A model generated the notes under the pieces. That model was given only the letters and a program-made list of their open reading frames with translations. It ran no database searches and had not been told where the DNA came from. Below, one piece after another: positions 11,301 to 22,259 of a stretch of 64,000 nt of DNA. The DNA lies in contig NW_023365793.1 in assembly GCF_000003815.2 (NCBI RefSeq), forward strand, positions 186,111-250,110. The letters are read 5' to 3'. Made by a program: the position numbers and the translations under genes. Every line of letters begins with the position of its first letter. Positions within the stretch are counted from its first letter, which is position 1. Source of the DNA: Branchiostoma floridae. Its lineage: Eukaryota > Chordata > Leptocardii > Amphioxiformes > Branchiostomatidae.

Positions 11301-13852
11301 CGGGACTTACATCATGTACCGGAGCAGAGTTAGACCATTTGAGGTGAGCGTTGTTTAGTAATATTTTTAAAGTTAGCGAAGTTTAGAAAAAAAGATTAGT
11401 TTGGAGGCGGTAATATACCCATAATCAGGATGACCTTTTACTATATGAAAATGATCGGAGTCATGAACGCCTGTGAGACGTTTCGGGCAAGATGAGTGTG
11501 GTACTTCTGTATAGTATTTTTTTTACTCATCAATCAACAGAAGACCTTACGGAACGCAGAGATGATACATTCTAGCAGGAGCTATATTAAACATCAATTT
11601 CGGAAATGCATGAATTGGCATTTTCATATTTTATTTGATAGTGTCAATCAAAACCAGCAAAGAAGCTAATGAAAGCAGTACCATCTTCTACAATTGCTGT
11701 TCGCCCTAGATACAATCACGACTTTGGCCCTGCGGAAGTGTGAGTTGCAGTTGCGGCATGGCTGTGAGGGAAAACAACGACGTCATCATCATTGATCTAT
11801 GCAATGGCCCTTACGGCGATGCAAAGCCTGAGGTTACCATTAAGACACCGTATCCTCTTGCCGATGGAATTCGGATGACAATGACTGGAGGTTCTTCTTC
11901 ACCAACATATAATGTAAAACATGTTTACATCAATGTAGTTGAAATGTATTAGGCATTCATTCATTATTTAGCAGATTTCGGAAGAGAGGATTGTATACAG
12001 TATTTCCTCACAGTTTGGCCAGTTTCCTGTAAAAGTTAGAATCTTTTTTTTCATCTTGCGTATAGGACATTTTTGTTAATGTTCATTAAAACCAGGGAGG
12101 CGTGGTTTATCGACTATATGATATGTTTCAGCCAGGCGACATTCTATCCTGTATTGTCTTGCTAACGGATAGAGGCCCGATGTAACAAAAAAAGATATAG
12201 CCACTAATGTAGGAATTCAAAGACAACTGGACTCCAGAAGCAACTCATTAATAGGTACGAACAGGTCAATGTTTGCTTTTGTCAACACCCTCAAAATATA
12301 TATTTTTTGTAGAACGTGAACCCTGTTTTCCTTTCAGATATATTTTCCCTCGGGATCAGAAGTAGATGTCATTACCTCCACAACCGGCATGGACATCACT
12401 ATCCATGTGCCAAGTGATGACTTCCAGAACGGTGAAGGTTTGTGTGGGAACGCTGACTCCCCCGACACTTGGAAGTAAGTAGAATAATTTTGGCAACTAA
12501 AAACATGTGAGTTCTGTTGACAAGAAAATCGAAAAAATTTATTTCGTGAGCTTGTTTCCTCATTTCTCATCGAAAACTAGTAACCGAAAAAAAAAAGCTG
12601 AATAGTTTTAAAATTAACTCTTAACTCTTTGTGAAAAAGGCAAGATGTACAAATAATCACAATTGTTTTTTTTTTCTTTTTTCTACTAAAGCGTTGTAAA
12701 TTTTTGTCTTTTGTACTAGTTGTTTTTGGCGAGAATTTGTTTGTTGAGATATACGGATAGCTATACCAGATGTCATGATTTCATTTTGTGGATATATTCT
12801 AAAACGTTAGCTATATTAGGAATACGATTTTTTAATGCTATTAGGCAATCAAGAGAAATGATACTTAAATGTGGTCGAATTACTTTTAACTTTTGAAAAA
12901 CTGCGCTGCTGTGAACGACTTACACTGTAGCGAAATGACTATGTCGAACTGACACCATTGTGAAACAACGTGTAACCTTTAGTGATTCCTTTTTTGGTGT
13001 ATTCAATATTAATTTTACTTCAGACAAAAGCGCCTACAAATGCAACATATTCTAGATCCACTTAATATTCAAAGGGCTCCATTCATGTCAGGCCCACTCC
13101 GACCTTTTTGTCACATAACGCCCGAATGGCTTACGCTAGAGTCACTATATTTGTTGACTTTTCCTGAAATTTAGTAGGAAACGATTGTTTTAAAGTTTGG
13201 AAACTTTTTCTATAGTTTCGAGTTGCCATGGCGACCGGTTGCTGGCAGGTATTTTTGAAATCACTCGCCAATTTTCAGGTTTTCTTTGTACATTTCGGCT
13301 TTTCTTCTATATCAATTATGTTTTCTGGTTCTAACAATTTATAAATCATTCAATGTCGTCATCGGCCAAAATAACACAAGAAACGTCTAACATCATTTTA
13401 TAACGTCATTAACGTTACCTTTCACAGAAGTTGAACAAGACAATATCATTATGCTATCCACACTTGCTGTAACGGGATTATGGAAATACTCTTTTTCATG
13501 GTTCATGCAATCACACGAATGACGTCATATAACGTTATCGTGCTGTCAAATTGCATACGATCCTCATGTCATTTTTGCAGCATTTTTTAATAACTTGGTG
13601 AGCATATGATAAATCACATAGGAGTTACAGAAATGCGTTAGACAAATATTTGAATGGCTCTGAGTTTTTTTAAATTATTTGTGTAGGATTAATAATGGAG
13701 AGTCCTTCTGGAGTCGGGTGCCGGACCCGTTGCCGTTGTTCAACAACGAAGAATACTGCACCTGCATGGGGGACGCATTCAATGGAGGCCCAAATGCAAA
13801 CGTGATAGAGTGCGGCACTGACAGTCCAAGGGGGCCTGCAGGGGACGTTTAG
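5292..13852 (+). CDS. VWDE-like secreted protein with von Willebrand factor D domain (3' part of gene)
   Basis: Ten exons chain with matching phases: 5292-5357, 5549-5811, 6280-6366, 8381-8507, 10156-10394, 10786-10847, 11280-11343, 11710-11913, 12338-12474 and 13687-13852 (stop TAG). They give about 470 residues. The order is a cysteine-rich GCC2/GCC3-like exon (QCSAGTSSINGDGYSPC), a long beta-rich stretch, a segment with DMVNDGDKTF, then a vWD domain. The vWD part shows YDIGTYIMYRS, LWPCGSVSCSCGMAVR and GLCGNADSPDTWK, the order known from von Willebrand factor D and EGF domain proteins (VWDE). No signal peptide is seen because the first exon enters in phase 1, so upstream exons are missing. 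No EGF repeats follow; the frame closes in the last exon. Extracellular location is inferred from the family. Confidence 0.8.
7960..8220. repeat. Second locus of ATGCAAAT / ATTTGCAT pairs
   Basis: In intron 3 of the VWDE-like gene, TTATGCAAAT near 7961, TTATGCAAAA / TTTTGCATAG near 8089-8117 and ATTTGCATAATTAATGCC near 8201 repeat the pattern of 700-1015. The flank with CTTTGTACATCTG also resembles 1015-1030. This supports a dispersed mobile repeat. Confidence 0.5.
9100..9720. repeat. Dispersed repeat shared with 13090-13250
   Basis: ATAACGCCTGAACAGCTTACGCTAGAG near 9208 is matched by a near-identical stretch near 13109. A second pair, ending in GTTGCCATGG, is shared between 9650-9745 and 13130-13235. 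Both copies sit in introns of the VWDE-like gene. The family is not recognised. Confidence 0.55.
10786..12474 (+). CDS. Exons encoding the vWD domain
   Basis: Four exons (10786-10847, 11280-11343, 11710-11913, 12338-12474) carry the vWD domain. The usual entry motif CxSTGDPHxxTFDG reads CSSTGNTMYTV here, so Asp-Pro-His and the FDG turn are replaced. The later landmarks are normal: YDIGTYIMYRS, the CGS/SCSCG cysteine cluster, DVIIIDLCNGP and GEGLCGN. The domain is therefore recognisable, but its N-terminal strand and probable Ca2+-site residues have changed. Confidence 0.75.
10963..11103 (+). other. Candidate unplaced exon inside the VWDE-like gene
   Basis: An open stretch of about 47 codons contains LLIIGTDLDTNSPVALINV and ends at a good donor (CTC|GTAAGT). 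It lies between the vWD exons at 10786-10847 and 11280-11343. Its exit phase (0) does not match the next exon (entry needs one base), so it cannot simply be added. It may be a decayed alternative exon, a fragment of another gene, or chance. No family was recognised. Confidence 0.25.
12520..12895. repeat. Dispersed repeat copy 1 (pairs with 16195-16595)
   Basis: A run of about 400 bp in the last intron of the VWDE-like gene matches 16195-16595 in the same orientation. Shared landmarks include AAAATTTATTTCG, AAAGGCAAGATGTACAAAT, TTTGTCTTTTGTA and TTTCATTTTGTGGATAT. No coding sense and no clear termini were seen. Confidence 0.75.
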
Positions 13853-14085
13853 GAGTACGCTTGGGCAAGACAGAGCGCAAATGTAGATTGCCAACACTTC
13901 TTGCAGATAACAGCATGTAGACAGTGTCTAATTATATCTCAAATGAAACAAATATCAGGATAATATTGTGACCAATGTGCCCCACAAAACTCAAGAAGTA
14001 CTCTTAAAAAATACGGCTTTACATGATTAATCATTGACTAAAGTAAAGAGATTATGTTATATTTGCATCTACTTGTTATGGTAGA

Positions 14086-14091
14086 AATAAA
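14086..14091 (+). terminator. Polyadenylation signal AATAAA of the VWDE-like gene
   Basis: AATAAA lies 234 nt after the stop codon, and a second AATAAA follows about 40 nt later. Nothing else plus-strand lies between. Confidence 0.5.
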
Positions 14092-14761
14092 ATGTACACT
14101 TTTATTTAACTATCAGCTTAACAAAATAAATTGCTCACCCTGTCTAAAGGAAAATAATAATAATAATGATTTATTGGGTTCATTAAAAAGTAAAGATTCG
14201 CAGGACTCAGAAATTGGTCCTGAATTGCTCATGTACTAACATAGCTGTAACATGGACAACATAACGAAGTCATTTAAGATCGTTTATAGTTTGTAGGATA
14301 ATAACAGGATCATGTGTGTAGTAAACACTTATTACAGTCAGATTGTAATCTCTAAAAAACGCAGTTCCTATTGCAATAGATATAATACGGATGACATGAA
14401 ATCTCATTAGACTGTAGCCTTGAGTAATTGATACTTGTGTTGCTGCAAAGGATTACTGAGTCCTATGATGATTACTCTCCAAGCAGAGGTTGAATCGCTC
14501 AGATATATATATATATATAGTCGTAGTCGGAAAAAAATACAGCGGCGCTCTTCCTACCTCTGCAATAACACGCGGGGGTATCCTTTCAAAATTCGAGTTA
14601 GTACTCCGCCCCCGAAGCATAAAAATATCGTCAGCCAAATAGTTTTACTGCTCCGGATTAGTTCGCGACCGGCACACGTTCAGCGGCCACTGTCCTAGAG
14701 ATAGGGAAGTAGTGGAGACTCACACAAAAAAACCGGACGTCAACAAAAATCGCGAGAAGTC

Positions 14762-15740
14762 ATGGTGAAATTTACGGTACAGAATGGTGTCCTTGCACAT
14801 AAAGATTCACCAGAAATGGCCCTTCTTTCTGTTGAAGTAGTCCTCGAAACTTTCCTGAAATGCGACCAAAACGGTTATGGGAGGAAACATAAAAACTGGT
14901 AAGTTTTTCTTTTATTTTTCTAAAACAACGGATGTATAATTAGCGTAACAATAGTCCTTATTGATAGGAGACATTGAAAAAAAATCCAACGAATGAATCC
15001 GTTTGTGAGCTTTCCAACTTTGCTAATATATACACCACAATTTACGCAAATACATATTTAACCCATCTGCACTGACATAATAAAGAAAACTGACGCCCTG
15101 CTGTATGTTATAAACGTTGTTGTAAATGTACACGACTGACTCAACCCGCGGTTACAAGGTCAACCAATTTGACAGTTCTCACTCAATAGTATAATAACAG
15201 TACGAAATGAATAAGGAGACGTATCAACCCTTTGTGCAATATTTCTGTTTGTCTTGAGCAAATAAATATGATCCCAATCCACATGTTTGTACGGTAATCG
15301 GATGCCCGTTAGTAACCCCACGGACGTGAGTCTATGCTGTGGATGAATTACACAAAGTATCTACAATGTACATCACAGAGTCATCGCAAGTGTTTTGTGC
15401 AATAAATGTTGATGGCAACAAATGTCGTACTTCTATTAAGCTCTCTCATAATGACTGATTACGCACATACATCAAGCACAATGAGTTCCAAGGGAAGTTC
15501 ATCTACCTCCGGAAGTATGATCCAAACAACGCCGACAGCGACAAACCGCCATTTGTGGCCGCCCTCTGCAGACTGATAGGCAGAGGAGCATGGCGGAGCG
15601 CTTCACCCGAACAGTGCTTAGAGAGTAGACTCTACCTCTGGACTCAATTTACATTGTTTACCGCTCTTCGCGGCCACAGTTTTCAATCAAAACAAAGAAG
15701 GAATACCACTCTTCCTCCTCATACAACTGCTTGGTTTTAG
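14762..15740 (+). pseudogene. MULE-like transposase fragment, copy A
   Basis: An ATG at 14762 opens about 45 codons up to a donor-like GTAAGT at 14899. A second open stretch from about 15470 includes EFQGKFIYLRKYDPNNADSD and PEQCLESRLYLWTQF and runs to a stop at 15738. The second stretch is repeated in degenerate form at 16615-16870, where it is followed by transposase-like sequence. I therefore read it as the N-terminal part of a decayed MULE/SWIM-type element rather than a host gene. The family call is tentative. Confidence 0.4.
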
Positions 15741-15825
15741 ACAATTTTGATACACAAAATGCAGATGATATTCTGAGTGTTTTGAGTCACAATCTATGAT
15801 TTTTTTTCTCTCGGATATTTGCTAT
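15724..15825. repeat. ~100-bp repeat, copy 1 (pairs with 19353-19448)
   Basis: ACAACTGCTTGGTTTTAGAC followed by CTGAGTGTTTTGAGTCACAA and TCTCTCGGATATTTGC occurs here and at 19353-19448 with a few changes. The copies bracket the MULE-like remnants. Confidence 0.8.
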
Positions 15826-16194
15826 TGAAATTCTATCCTCTGATGACTACATTATCTAGACATGTAATGTTACGGTTAACGTTTGTTAAACTTCTACGAT
15901 TTGATGCCAAAAGGATAACAAACGATCGATGAACTATTTGTAATGGGACAACAAACGATGGACTATTTGATACAGCCCTATCAAACTACCTTTTTTGGTG
16001 TGATGGTCCGCGTGTGAACGTGCACAACAAACTGTCTCATCGTTGGATGGTGAAATGTCACAAAAGCAAACTTTAAGTAAGATGAGGAACAGAACTGCTT
16101 CAAAACGGTATTAGTTACAGACTATCATGGCGAGGTTTGTAAAAACGTTTGTTTTGCCATTGTCTTCCTTTTTGCTGTCAGTTTGCAAGCCTTG

Positions 16195-16595
16195 GAGAGG
16201 AAAATTGAAAAATTTATTTCGCGAGCCTGTTTTCTACATTCTCATCAACTACTTGTACCCCAACTAGATGCTAAGCAAATTCCAACTCGTTGTGAAAAAA
16301 AGGCAAGATGTACAAATGATCACAAATATTTTTTCCCGGCAAATATTGTTTTGCAGTGAATCTTTATAAATCTTTGTCTTTTGTAAAAGTTGTTTTTGGT
16401 GACTTACTGTAAGATATGGTAACATTTTGTTTGTTGAGACAAACAGATAGCAATAACAGATGTAAGGATTTCATTTTGTGGATATTTATTAATGAATTAG
16501 TGATTATATATAATAGTAGGAATACAATTTTCAAATGCTATTAGCGTATCAAGACAAATTATGACATTTAATTGTGGTCAAATTGCTTTTGTCTT
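16195..16595. repeat. Dispersed repeat copy 2 (pairs with 12520-12895)
   Basis: Same landmarks and orientation as the copy at 12520-12895. It separates the two MULE-like copies. Confidence 0.75.
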
Positions 16596-16605
16596 TCGAT
16601 AAATA

Positions 16606-17070
16606 ATGCCTTGTTTTGAAGCGACTCAAAAAGCAAGCTCAATGAGTCCCAAGGAAAGTGCATCTACTTCAAGACGGTGTTCCAGAAGTAAGACCCAGAC
16701 AATGCCGATAGTGACAAACAGCCAATTGCCGCTGCCCTGCAGACTGAGCATGGCGGATCACTTCACCCCGAACAGTGCATGGAGAGTAGACTCTACCTCT
16801 GGACTCAATTTTAATGGTTTACCGCTCCTATATATGCGACAGTTACCAACCAAACAAATTAGGAATACCACTCCTCTGCCTTATTTACATCTGCAGACAA
16901 GAATACAAGCCAGAAGGAGACAGGGATCAAGGTTGGCTTCTCGGCAGTCTTTCAGAATGTGCAAGCACGTCCAAATGTCATCATAATCGACAAATCACTA
17001 ACCGAAAGACGAGGGATACAGGCCACAGTGGACATGGATTCTCTGTTATGGGACCAATCTGCACAAAGTG
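16606..17070 (+). pseudogene. MULE-like transposase fragment, copy B
   Basis: Read across three frames, this stretch repeats the copy-A sequence (SRLYLWTQF) and continues into PNVIIIDKSLTERRGIQATV. That resembles the family pattern hxxVIhxDKxxxER-h around the second catalytic Asp of MULE-type transposases linked to SWIM zinc fingers. Frameshifts near 16680 and 16830 make it non-functional. It is cut at about 17070 by a LINE 3' end. Confidence 0.5.
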
Positions 17071-17797
17071 CAGGATAATCCTGCGTTGGTTCCACTACAA
17101 AAAGGCATGGACTGAAAACCTCCTGCCAAAGCTGCGTACACTCGATTTCTCGAAATTTCGAGAACATCTTTTTAAAACGATACGCCCTCCCAAATTCAGC
17201 CATTTTAGCTTCGGGTCTCGACACTCTTGCATTCTCATTTCACGACTTCGTATGGGCACCTGCAGCTTGAATCATAGTCTTTTCACGCGGGGTCTTGTGT
17301 CAAGCCCAGCCTGCAGCTGCGGGTGTCCACACGAAACTATTTCACACTACCTTTTGCACTGCCCTACCTATAATTACCAGCGCTCAGTTCTCATCGGCAA
17401 ACTCTCTGGGTTACTTGTACATATACTTGATTTCCACAGTCTTGCAAATAATGCCAAAGAAATGTTGATCTTACAAGGTAGTTCTTTCTGCTCCTTCAAT
17501 GTCAATTGCAGAATTATAGAAGCAACACATGAGTACATTGCAACAACAAATCGTTTTTAGATTCAAGTATAAATCTTTGTTTTAGTTTTCTACTCCAGTA
17601 AGGGAGATCGACTCACGCACACTGTTCATACATATGTAATTATCTATTTATTATTGTCCTGTATAATTTATTATTTTCAATTCTTGTATAAGTGGCGGCG
17701 TTAATATAAGTTGAATGTAACTTGAGTCCGCCGTCACTTAGTCCTCGTCCGTTTATTTGTATTTTTACACGTATTTCAATAAAGAAAAAAAAAAAAA
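17070..17797 (+). mobile_element. 5'-truncated non-LTR retrotransposon 3' end with poly(A)
   Basis: An open stretch to a stop at 17558-17560 shows the C-terminal zinc-knuckle-like region of a LINE ORF2 (CSCGCPHETISHYLLHCPTY: C-C-H-C spacing). A 235-nt 3' UTR follows, with AATAAA at 17778 and a terminal A run to 17797. Before the tail is an imperfect hairpin, GTGGCGGCG with CGCCGTCAC (17692-17734). The element lies inside MULE-like sequence, so it inserted after that element. The upstream reverse transcriptase and endonuclease are absent. Confidence 0.8.
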
Positions 17798-18540
17798 GCT
17801 GCGAGCGGACGTGGCAGCAAAAGTCCATGATCAGCTCTGCACGATGATGTTTGCCAGTACATGGGAGAACTACAATGAAGAAAGGAAACAACTGGAGGGT
17901 AACTTTAAAGACTATCCAGCAGTCCAGAAGTATCTCTGTGCCTGGGACTCGGACGACTGGCGACAGATGTGGGTCAGAGCCGGGAAGGGACCAGAACACG
18001 ACCAACCTGACAGAGAGAGAATGGATAACAATCAAATATACCATTCTAACTGGACGCACGTTATAGATACACTCCTAGATGCACTGGTTGGACACCCTAG
18101 GAATGAGACATATCAGGGTGGCCAAACCACTGTGGTCTTTTTACGTTAAAAAGCAAGAGGAAGCCGATATTGCTTTCAACACAGAGCGTGGTGGCTAAGA
18201 CATGACCGATATGTACATGGCTGCCTACAGGACAGTCCCTTTGGTAACCACGCTGATAAACAAGAATGTGCTGTTCTTCTATGTCAAGAGCACAAGTGTG
18301 AAGCGTCTATCACACAGTGTCAGCCATACAGAACTGTACGTTACAGTACATATCAGAACAACGCAACAAATGTACAGACGTTTAAGTACCTACTAAAAGC
18401 AACGTTTCTGCAGCAGCATCACCCTACTCTGCTCAACATTATTATGCCTCCAGACATGGACAATACCGGTAGCACATTTGTTCCAACTCCCAGTGATGAT
18501 TCTAAAATATCTAATGTGCTGTCTGAGGCCTAGGGTAACC
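17798..18540 (+). pseudogene. MULE-like transposase fragment downstream of the LINE
   Basis: Open for about 115 codons, with WENYNEERKQLEGNFKDYP, KYLCAWDSDDWRQMWVRAG and HVIDTLLDALVGHP. This matches the post-catalytic region of MULE transposases (a W..F...W pattern, then Y----W---W, then a helical SWIM-proximal segment). Further on, KYLLKATFLQQHHPTLLNI lies in another frame and the reading ends near 18540. No intact SWIM zinc finger was identified. Frameshifts after 18149 indicate decay. Confidence 0.5.
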
Positions 18541-19350
18541 CGGACTGCCCTGACACAACTTCAACTCAAGGAGATTGCTATCACAAAGTAGGAGTCAGTT
18601 TAAACTGGAATGAAGGGAAACACAGCACAAATGACAGAATGAGAGAAATGCGAGCCGTCTTCTAAAGTTGTACACACATGCCTCCTGCAACTGCCGACTA
18701 CAGCCACAATACAGAAAACAAATAGGAACTGGTGACAGACTAGTCAAATACATACAGCTGGATAATATGGCAGGAAGAAAATGACAACCTAGAGCAACTA
18801 CATCTGCCAATGCATCTGCCTCAGTGGACAAGCTAACGGGTCCTGCTGCAACATCCATGCGGATAAAGGCGAAGCAGGTACACAAACGGGAAAGGCTACC
18901 AGACAAACATGCATCATTCAAGAGAGTGCGCTGTGACAACAGTGACACAGACGCTTTTGTAGGCGTCACCAAGAAGGGGAGAACAGTCCAGGGTAGTACT
19001 ACCAGCAAGAAATATGACACATCAATATCTTATGTAGCTTAGATATACTTAGTCTAATATCTTCAAGGGCTTGGTCACAGAAGATGTTAATTTTTAATCA
19101 CTGATTTTCTCAGGAACATTGTACTTGAAATATTAAGTAAACTGTATTAGCCAGGCCTCCACTAATGAGGCTGCCAGAAGCATGACAAAGTTGATAGTTA
19201 TCTGGATTTGTACTGGCAGTGTCTAGTCTCTAACATACAGAAGAACAGAATTAAACGCTATGGTAAACTATGTGCATGGCACTACACTGCCTGAGTCAAA
19301 CTTGTGTCAAAGAAAACAAAACGTGAAATTCATGATGAGGCAGCTACAAT
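18541..19350. other. Low-information tail of the MULE-like region
   Basis: Short open frames only, including one at 18824-19042 with a basic N-terminus. These may be the C-terminal end of the same element, but no motif supports that. Confidence 0.3.
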
Positions 19351-19352
19351 AC

Positions 19353-19770
19353 AACTGCTTGGTTTTAGACAGTTTTGAGACAAAAACGCAGATAATATTC
19401 TGAGTGTTTTGAGTCACAATCTATGATTTTTTCTCTCGGATATTTGCCAAACGGATGATGCCATAGAACTGATGACAGATGACACTAAGGGAACGCAACA
19501 CATACACCGGCGCAGTGAAAGAAATGCTCGGCCAATCCCGAGGAGCAATGAGACTCTTTGTACTTATCAGGTGCAAAGTTTTTGTGAATTGTAAATGAGC
19601 GACCTTCGACCTAGCGAGAAGATCATCGTAAGAGGTGGCTGCGAAGATGGTTACAGAGCTGTAATGGCAACAATCACTCGGAAGATCTTTTATTTGGAAG
19701 GCCATGAAACCGAAACAAGGATAATGCTACATGTCAAACATGTTGCAAGGGAGTGACAAGGATGTAGCTA
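19353..19770 (+). pseudogene. C-terminal fragment of a multi-copy element protein, tandem copy 1
   Basis: After the 100-bp repeat (19353-19448), 19447-19768 duplicates 19940-20260 almost exactly. In frame pieces it reads a charged stretch ending in ETRIMLHVKH. This recalls the EADTRMLLHAKHAA motif of large multi-copy uncharacterised ORFs known from lancelet, fish and cnidarian genomes. The parallel copy lacks an early stop found here (TAA near 19591). Confidence 0.55.
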
Positions 19771-19891
19771 TCCTTTGCATGACATTCTGCAGTAAGATTA
19801 AAAAATCTATCAGAAAAGAAGAAGGTCAATTACAAGAGCATTGTGCACGACTTGTGTACAACTCGACACAGGGTAACTGGGGCAAACACAA

Positions 19892-20245
19892 GTGCTCATC
19901 ACGGTCAGCCGTACCGCACTCCATTTCTGTACCTCCCGCCAAACGGATGATGCCATAGAACTAATGGCAGATGACACTAAGGGGTCGCAACACATACACC
20001 GGCGCAGTAAAAGAAATGCGTGGCCAAACCCGAGGAGCAATGAGACTCTATGTACTTATCAGGCGCAAAGTTTTTGTGAATTGTGGATGTGTGACCTTCG
20101 ACCTGGCGAGAAGATCATCGTAGGAGATGGCTGCGAAGATGGTCACAGAGCTGTAATGGCAACAATCACTTGGAGGATCCTTTATTTGGACGGCCAGGAG
20201 GCCGAAACAAGGATAATGCTACATGTCAAACATGCTGCAAGATAG
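19892..20245 (+). pseudogene. C-terminal fragment of the same element protein, tandem copy 2
   Basis: About 100 codons contain DLRPGEKIIVGDGCEDGHRA and EAETRIMLHVKHAAR. The order DLRPGEK - DG--AVM - EADTR-LLH-KHAA matches the C-terminal half of a widespread multi-copy uncharacterised ORF family whose N-terminal half appears at 20671-21960. The copy stops right after KHAAR; in-frame family sequence (SDNDVAVR) lies beyond the stop. Confidence 0.55.
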
Positions 20246-20670
20246 TGACAACGATGTAGCCGTTCGTGGTGGCTGAAAGGATATAATGAAAATGCCAAAA
20301 GCAGATGATTGCGGCTGGGAAGACAGTTGGGACAGTCTTGCCCCACTTCTTATGTCTAAGGATCTGGCACCGAAGAGTTTGATTGGGTTCTGTGGTTAAG
20401 CAGGAAACAGTAACTAGGGTCAAGAAAATCCGAAACAAAGTCGGGAATTTATCACTAAATGTCAGCCTCGTCACCAAGCTGCAGACAATGGATACGAGAA
20501 TGTTACAAGATGGGAACGGTCGGGTCAAATGTTAAATAATCTTCACACGTTAGTACCATGTTCATATTTACTTCACACAGATGAATATTGCATCAATGAT
20601 AGTCTAGCGACACAGCTGAAAAAATCAGGCTAATTACAAGTACGTTTTAAGTTCTTTTTCTAAGGCAAAT

Positions 20671-21960
20671 TTGAGGAAGACATTTTATCAAGCACAATTC
20701 GGAGAGCCGCCCCCACTCAATGTCAAAACTGACTGGGAACTATGCATCATTTGTCAAAAACAGATGGAAGAGTCCCTCACCTGCCCGGCACAATCAAAAC
20801 AGACAGAATGTGGAAGAGGATATTCAACATTGGCTGCGAATTTAAAAGAATTCGATGAACTTGAAAGTTTAAACGTATCTCTAAAACTAGACAGACTTGA
20901 TGAAGGATGTGGCGTTGGAGCAGCTATGATTGAGCACAGGGCAAGCTGGCACAAGTCATGTAGGCTTCAATATAACTCAACAATTCTGAACATCTAAACG
21001 TTTTGTATCCTGATTTATACTTTTAGTTCTCTGTGACCTTGATCCTTTGTTACTGGGGTAGGGGATCGGGCATGCGCACATACCAACTTTAACATACACA
21101 TCATTTAATTTCTACCTGTCAGTATTATTTATATAATTATAATAAGTTTGTATTTCGCTTAGTTCAATTATGTCTATGTGTTTGTATATATGTATAGTTG
21201 TGGCGTGAATATAAATTGCCAACTTGCGTGCGCCACCACTATGTCTGTCTCTCATATCAAAGGAAATTTAAAACAAATGCTGAAAAGGGCTAGAAAAAGA
21301 GTAGCACCTAACGATGATGATGTCTCCACAGAGTAGATTAAACGAACAATTCACACTTAGAAAGTCACGGTCCGATTTCAAAGAAAACATGATTCCTTTG
21401 TGAAAAAGTAGGAGTAGGCCTTTTTCAAAAGTCAACATTTCAACTTAACAAAAATGTCAAGGAATGTGCTAAGCAAGCCGGAGACGACAAACTTCTTTCG
21501 AAAATCAGCACTAGTGGTGATATGAAAGCACAGGATGCCAAGTACCACAAAAGTGTGTGCTAGATCTTTTATTATGGAGCAAGAAAAACGAACAGGCTGC
21601 AAACTCCGACCGTCAGCGAGAACGTCTCGTCATCAGTCTAGCATTGGCAGAGGTAGTTTTATACATAGACGAATGTTGCTTGAATGAGAGCCAGGCACCA
21701 GTGTTCAAAGTAGCAGAATTAGCTGATCTGTATGTATCGATAATGAAGCATCATGATGTCATTGTAGAGAAGGTGCTATATATTACCAGATTGAAAAACA
21801 GTCTACTTGAGCGCATAACTGGATTGCGAGCACATGATCAAGTATGAGATGTTCTTTTGGCGTTTGATGAGGATCTTGGGGCCACTATGAGACTCTTAAG
21901 TTCCAAAATTTTCAGAATCACCACAATAATGTACAGCGGTCAACGTTTTAAGTACCTTAA
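20671..21960 (+). pseudogene. N-terminal half of the same element protein, broken and split by a LINE tail
   Basis: The first open part (20671-20997) shows CIICQK, CPAQSKQTECGRGYSTLA, LDEGCGVGAAM and HRASWHKSCRLQYN, a Cys/His-rich N-terminus. After the LINE tail at about 21000-21270 the reading resumes with LKRARKRVAPNDDD, then TFQLNKNVKECA and GDMKAQDAKYHKSVC. A further open part (21557-21844) includes APVFKVAELADLY and ends at LRAHDQV, and DVLLAFDEDLGA follows past a stop. These blocks occur in this order in a multi-copy uncharacterised metazoan ORF family. Function is unknown to me. At least three frame breaks make it a pseudogene. Confidence 0.65.
20998..21272 (+). mobile_element. LINE 3' UTR fragment
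   Basis: A non-coding 3' end with a hairpin GTGGCG / CGCCAC (21202-21236) resembles the tail at 17640-17797, including the AATATAA segment between the arms. It interrupts the element ORF. Flanking near-repeats (AACAATTCTGAA before, AACAAATGCTGAA after) look like a degraded target duplication. Confidence 0.6.
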
Positions 21961-22259
21961 AGAACAGTAACGCACCTTAAGACACTTCCGATGACACCAG
22001 AAGATGGCGTACAGCTGACATTACTTGGGGGTGTAGCTCCCCAGGCCACTGCTCAAAGTATTGCAGCAACACATTGATGGAAGAGAAAACACAGTGCATC
22101 TTGGACTTGCTGCTGGTGCAAGTCACTGAAGCAGAAACATCCCAGTCGATAGAGAGAAAGGCCTTTAATAAATGAAGAGGTGTGGCCATCTTTAAATTCG
22201 CAAATATAGGACCGCCGAAACCGAGAAGTAAGAAATAAAACTGGTGTGGCCTAACGAGG

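Noticed and set aside
14506-14519. (AT)n run as a TATA box
   Set aside because: No gene start follows at a suitable distance; it is a microsatellite.
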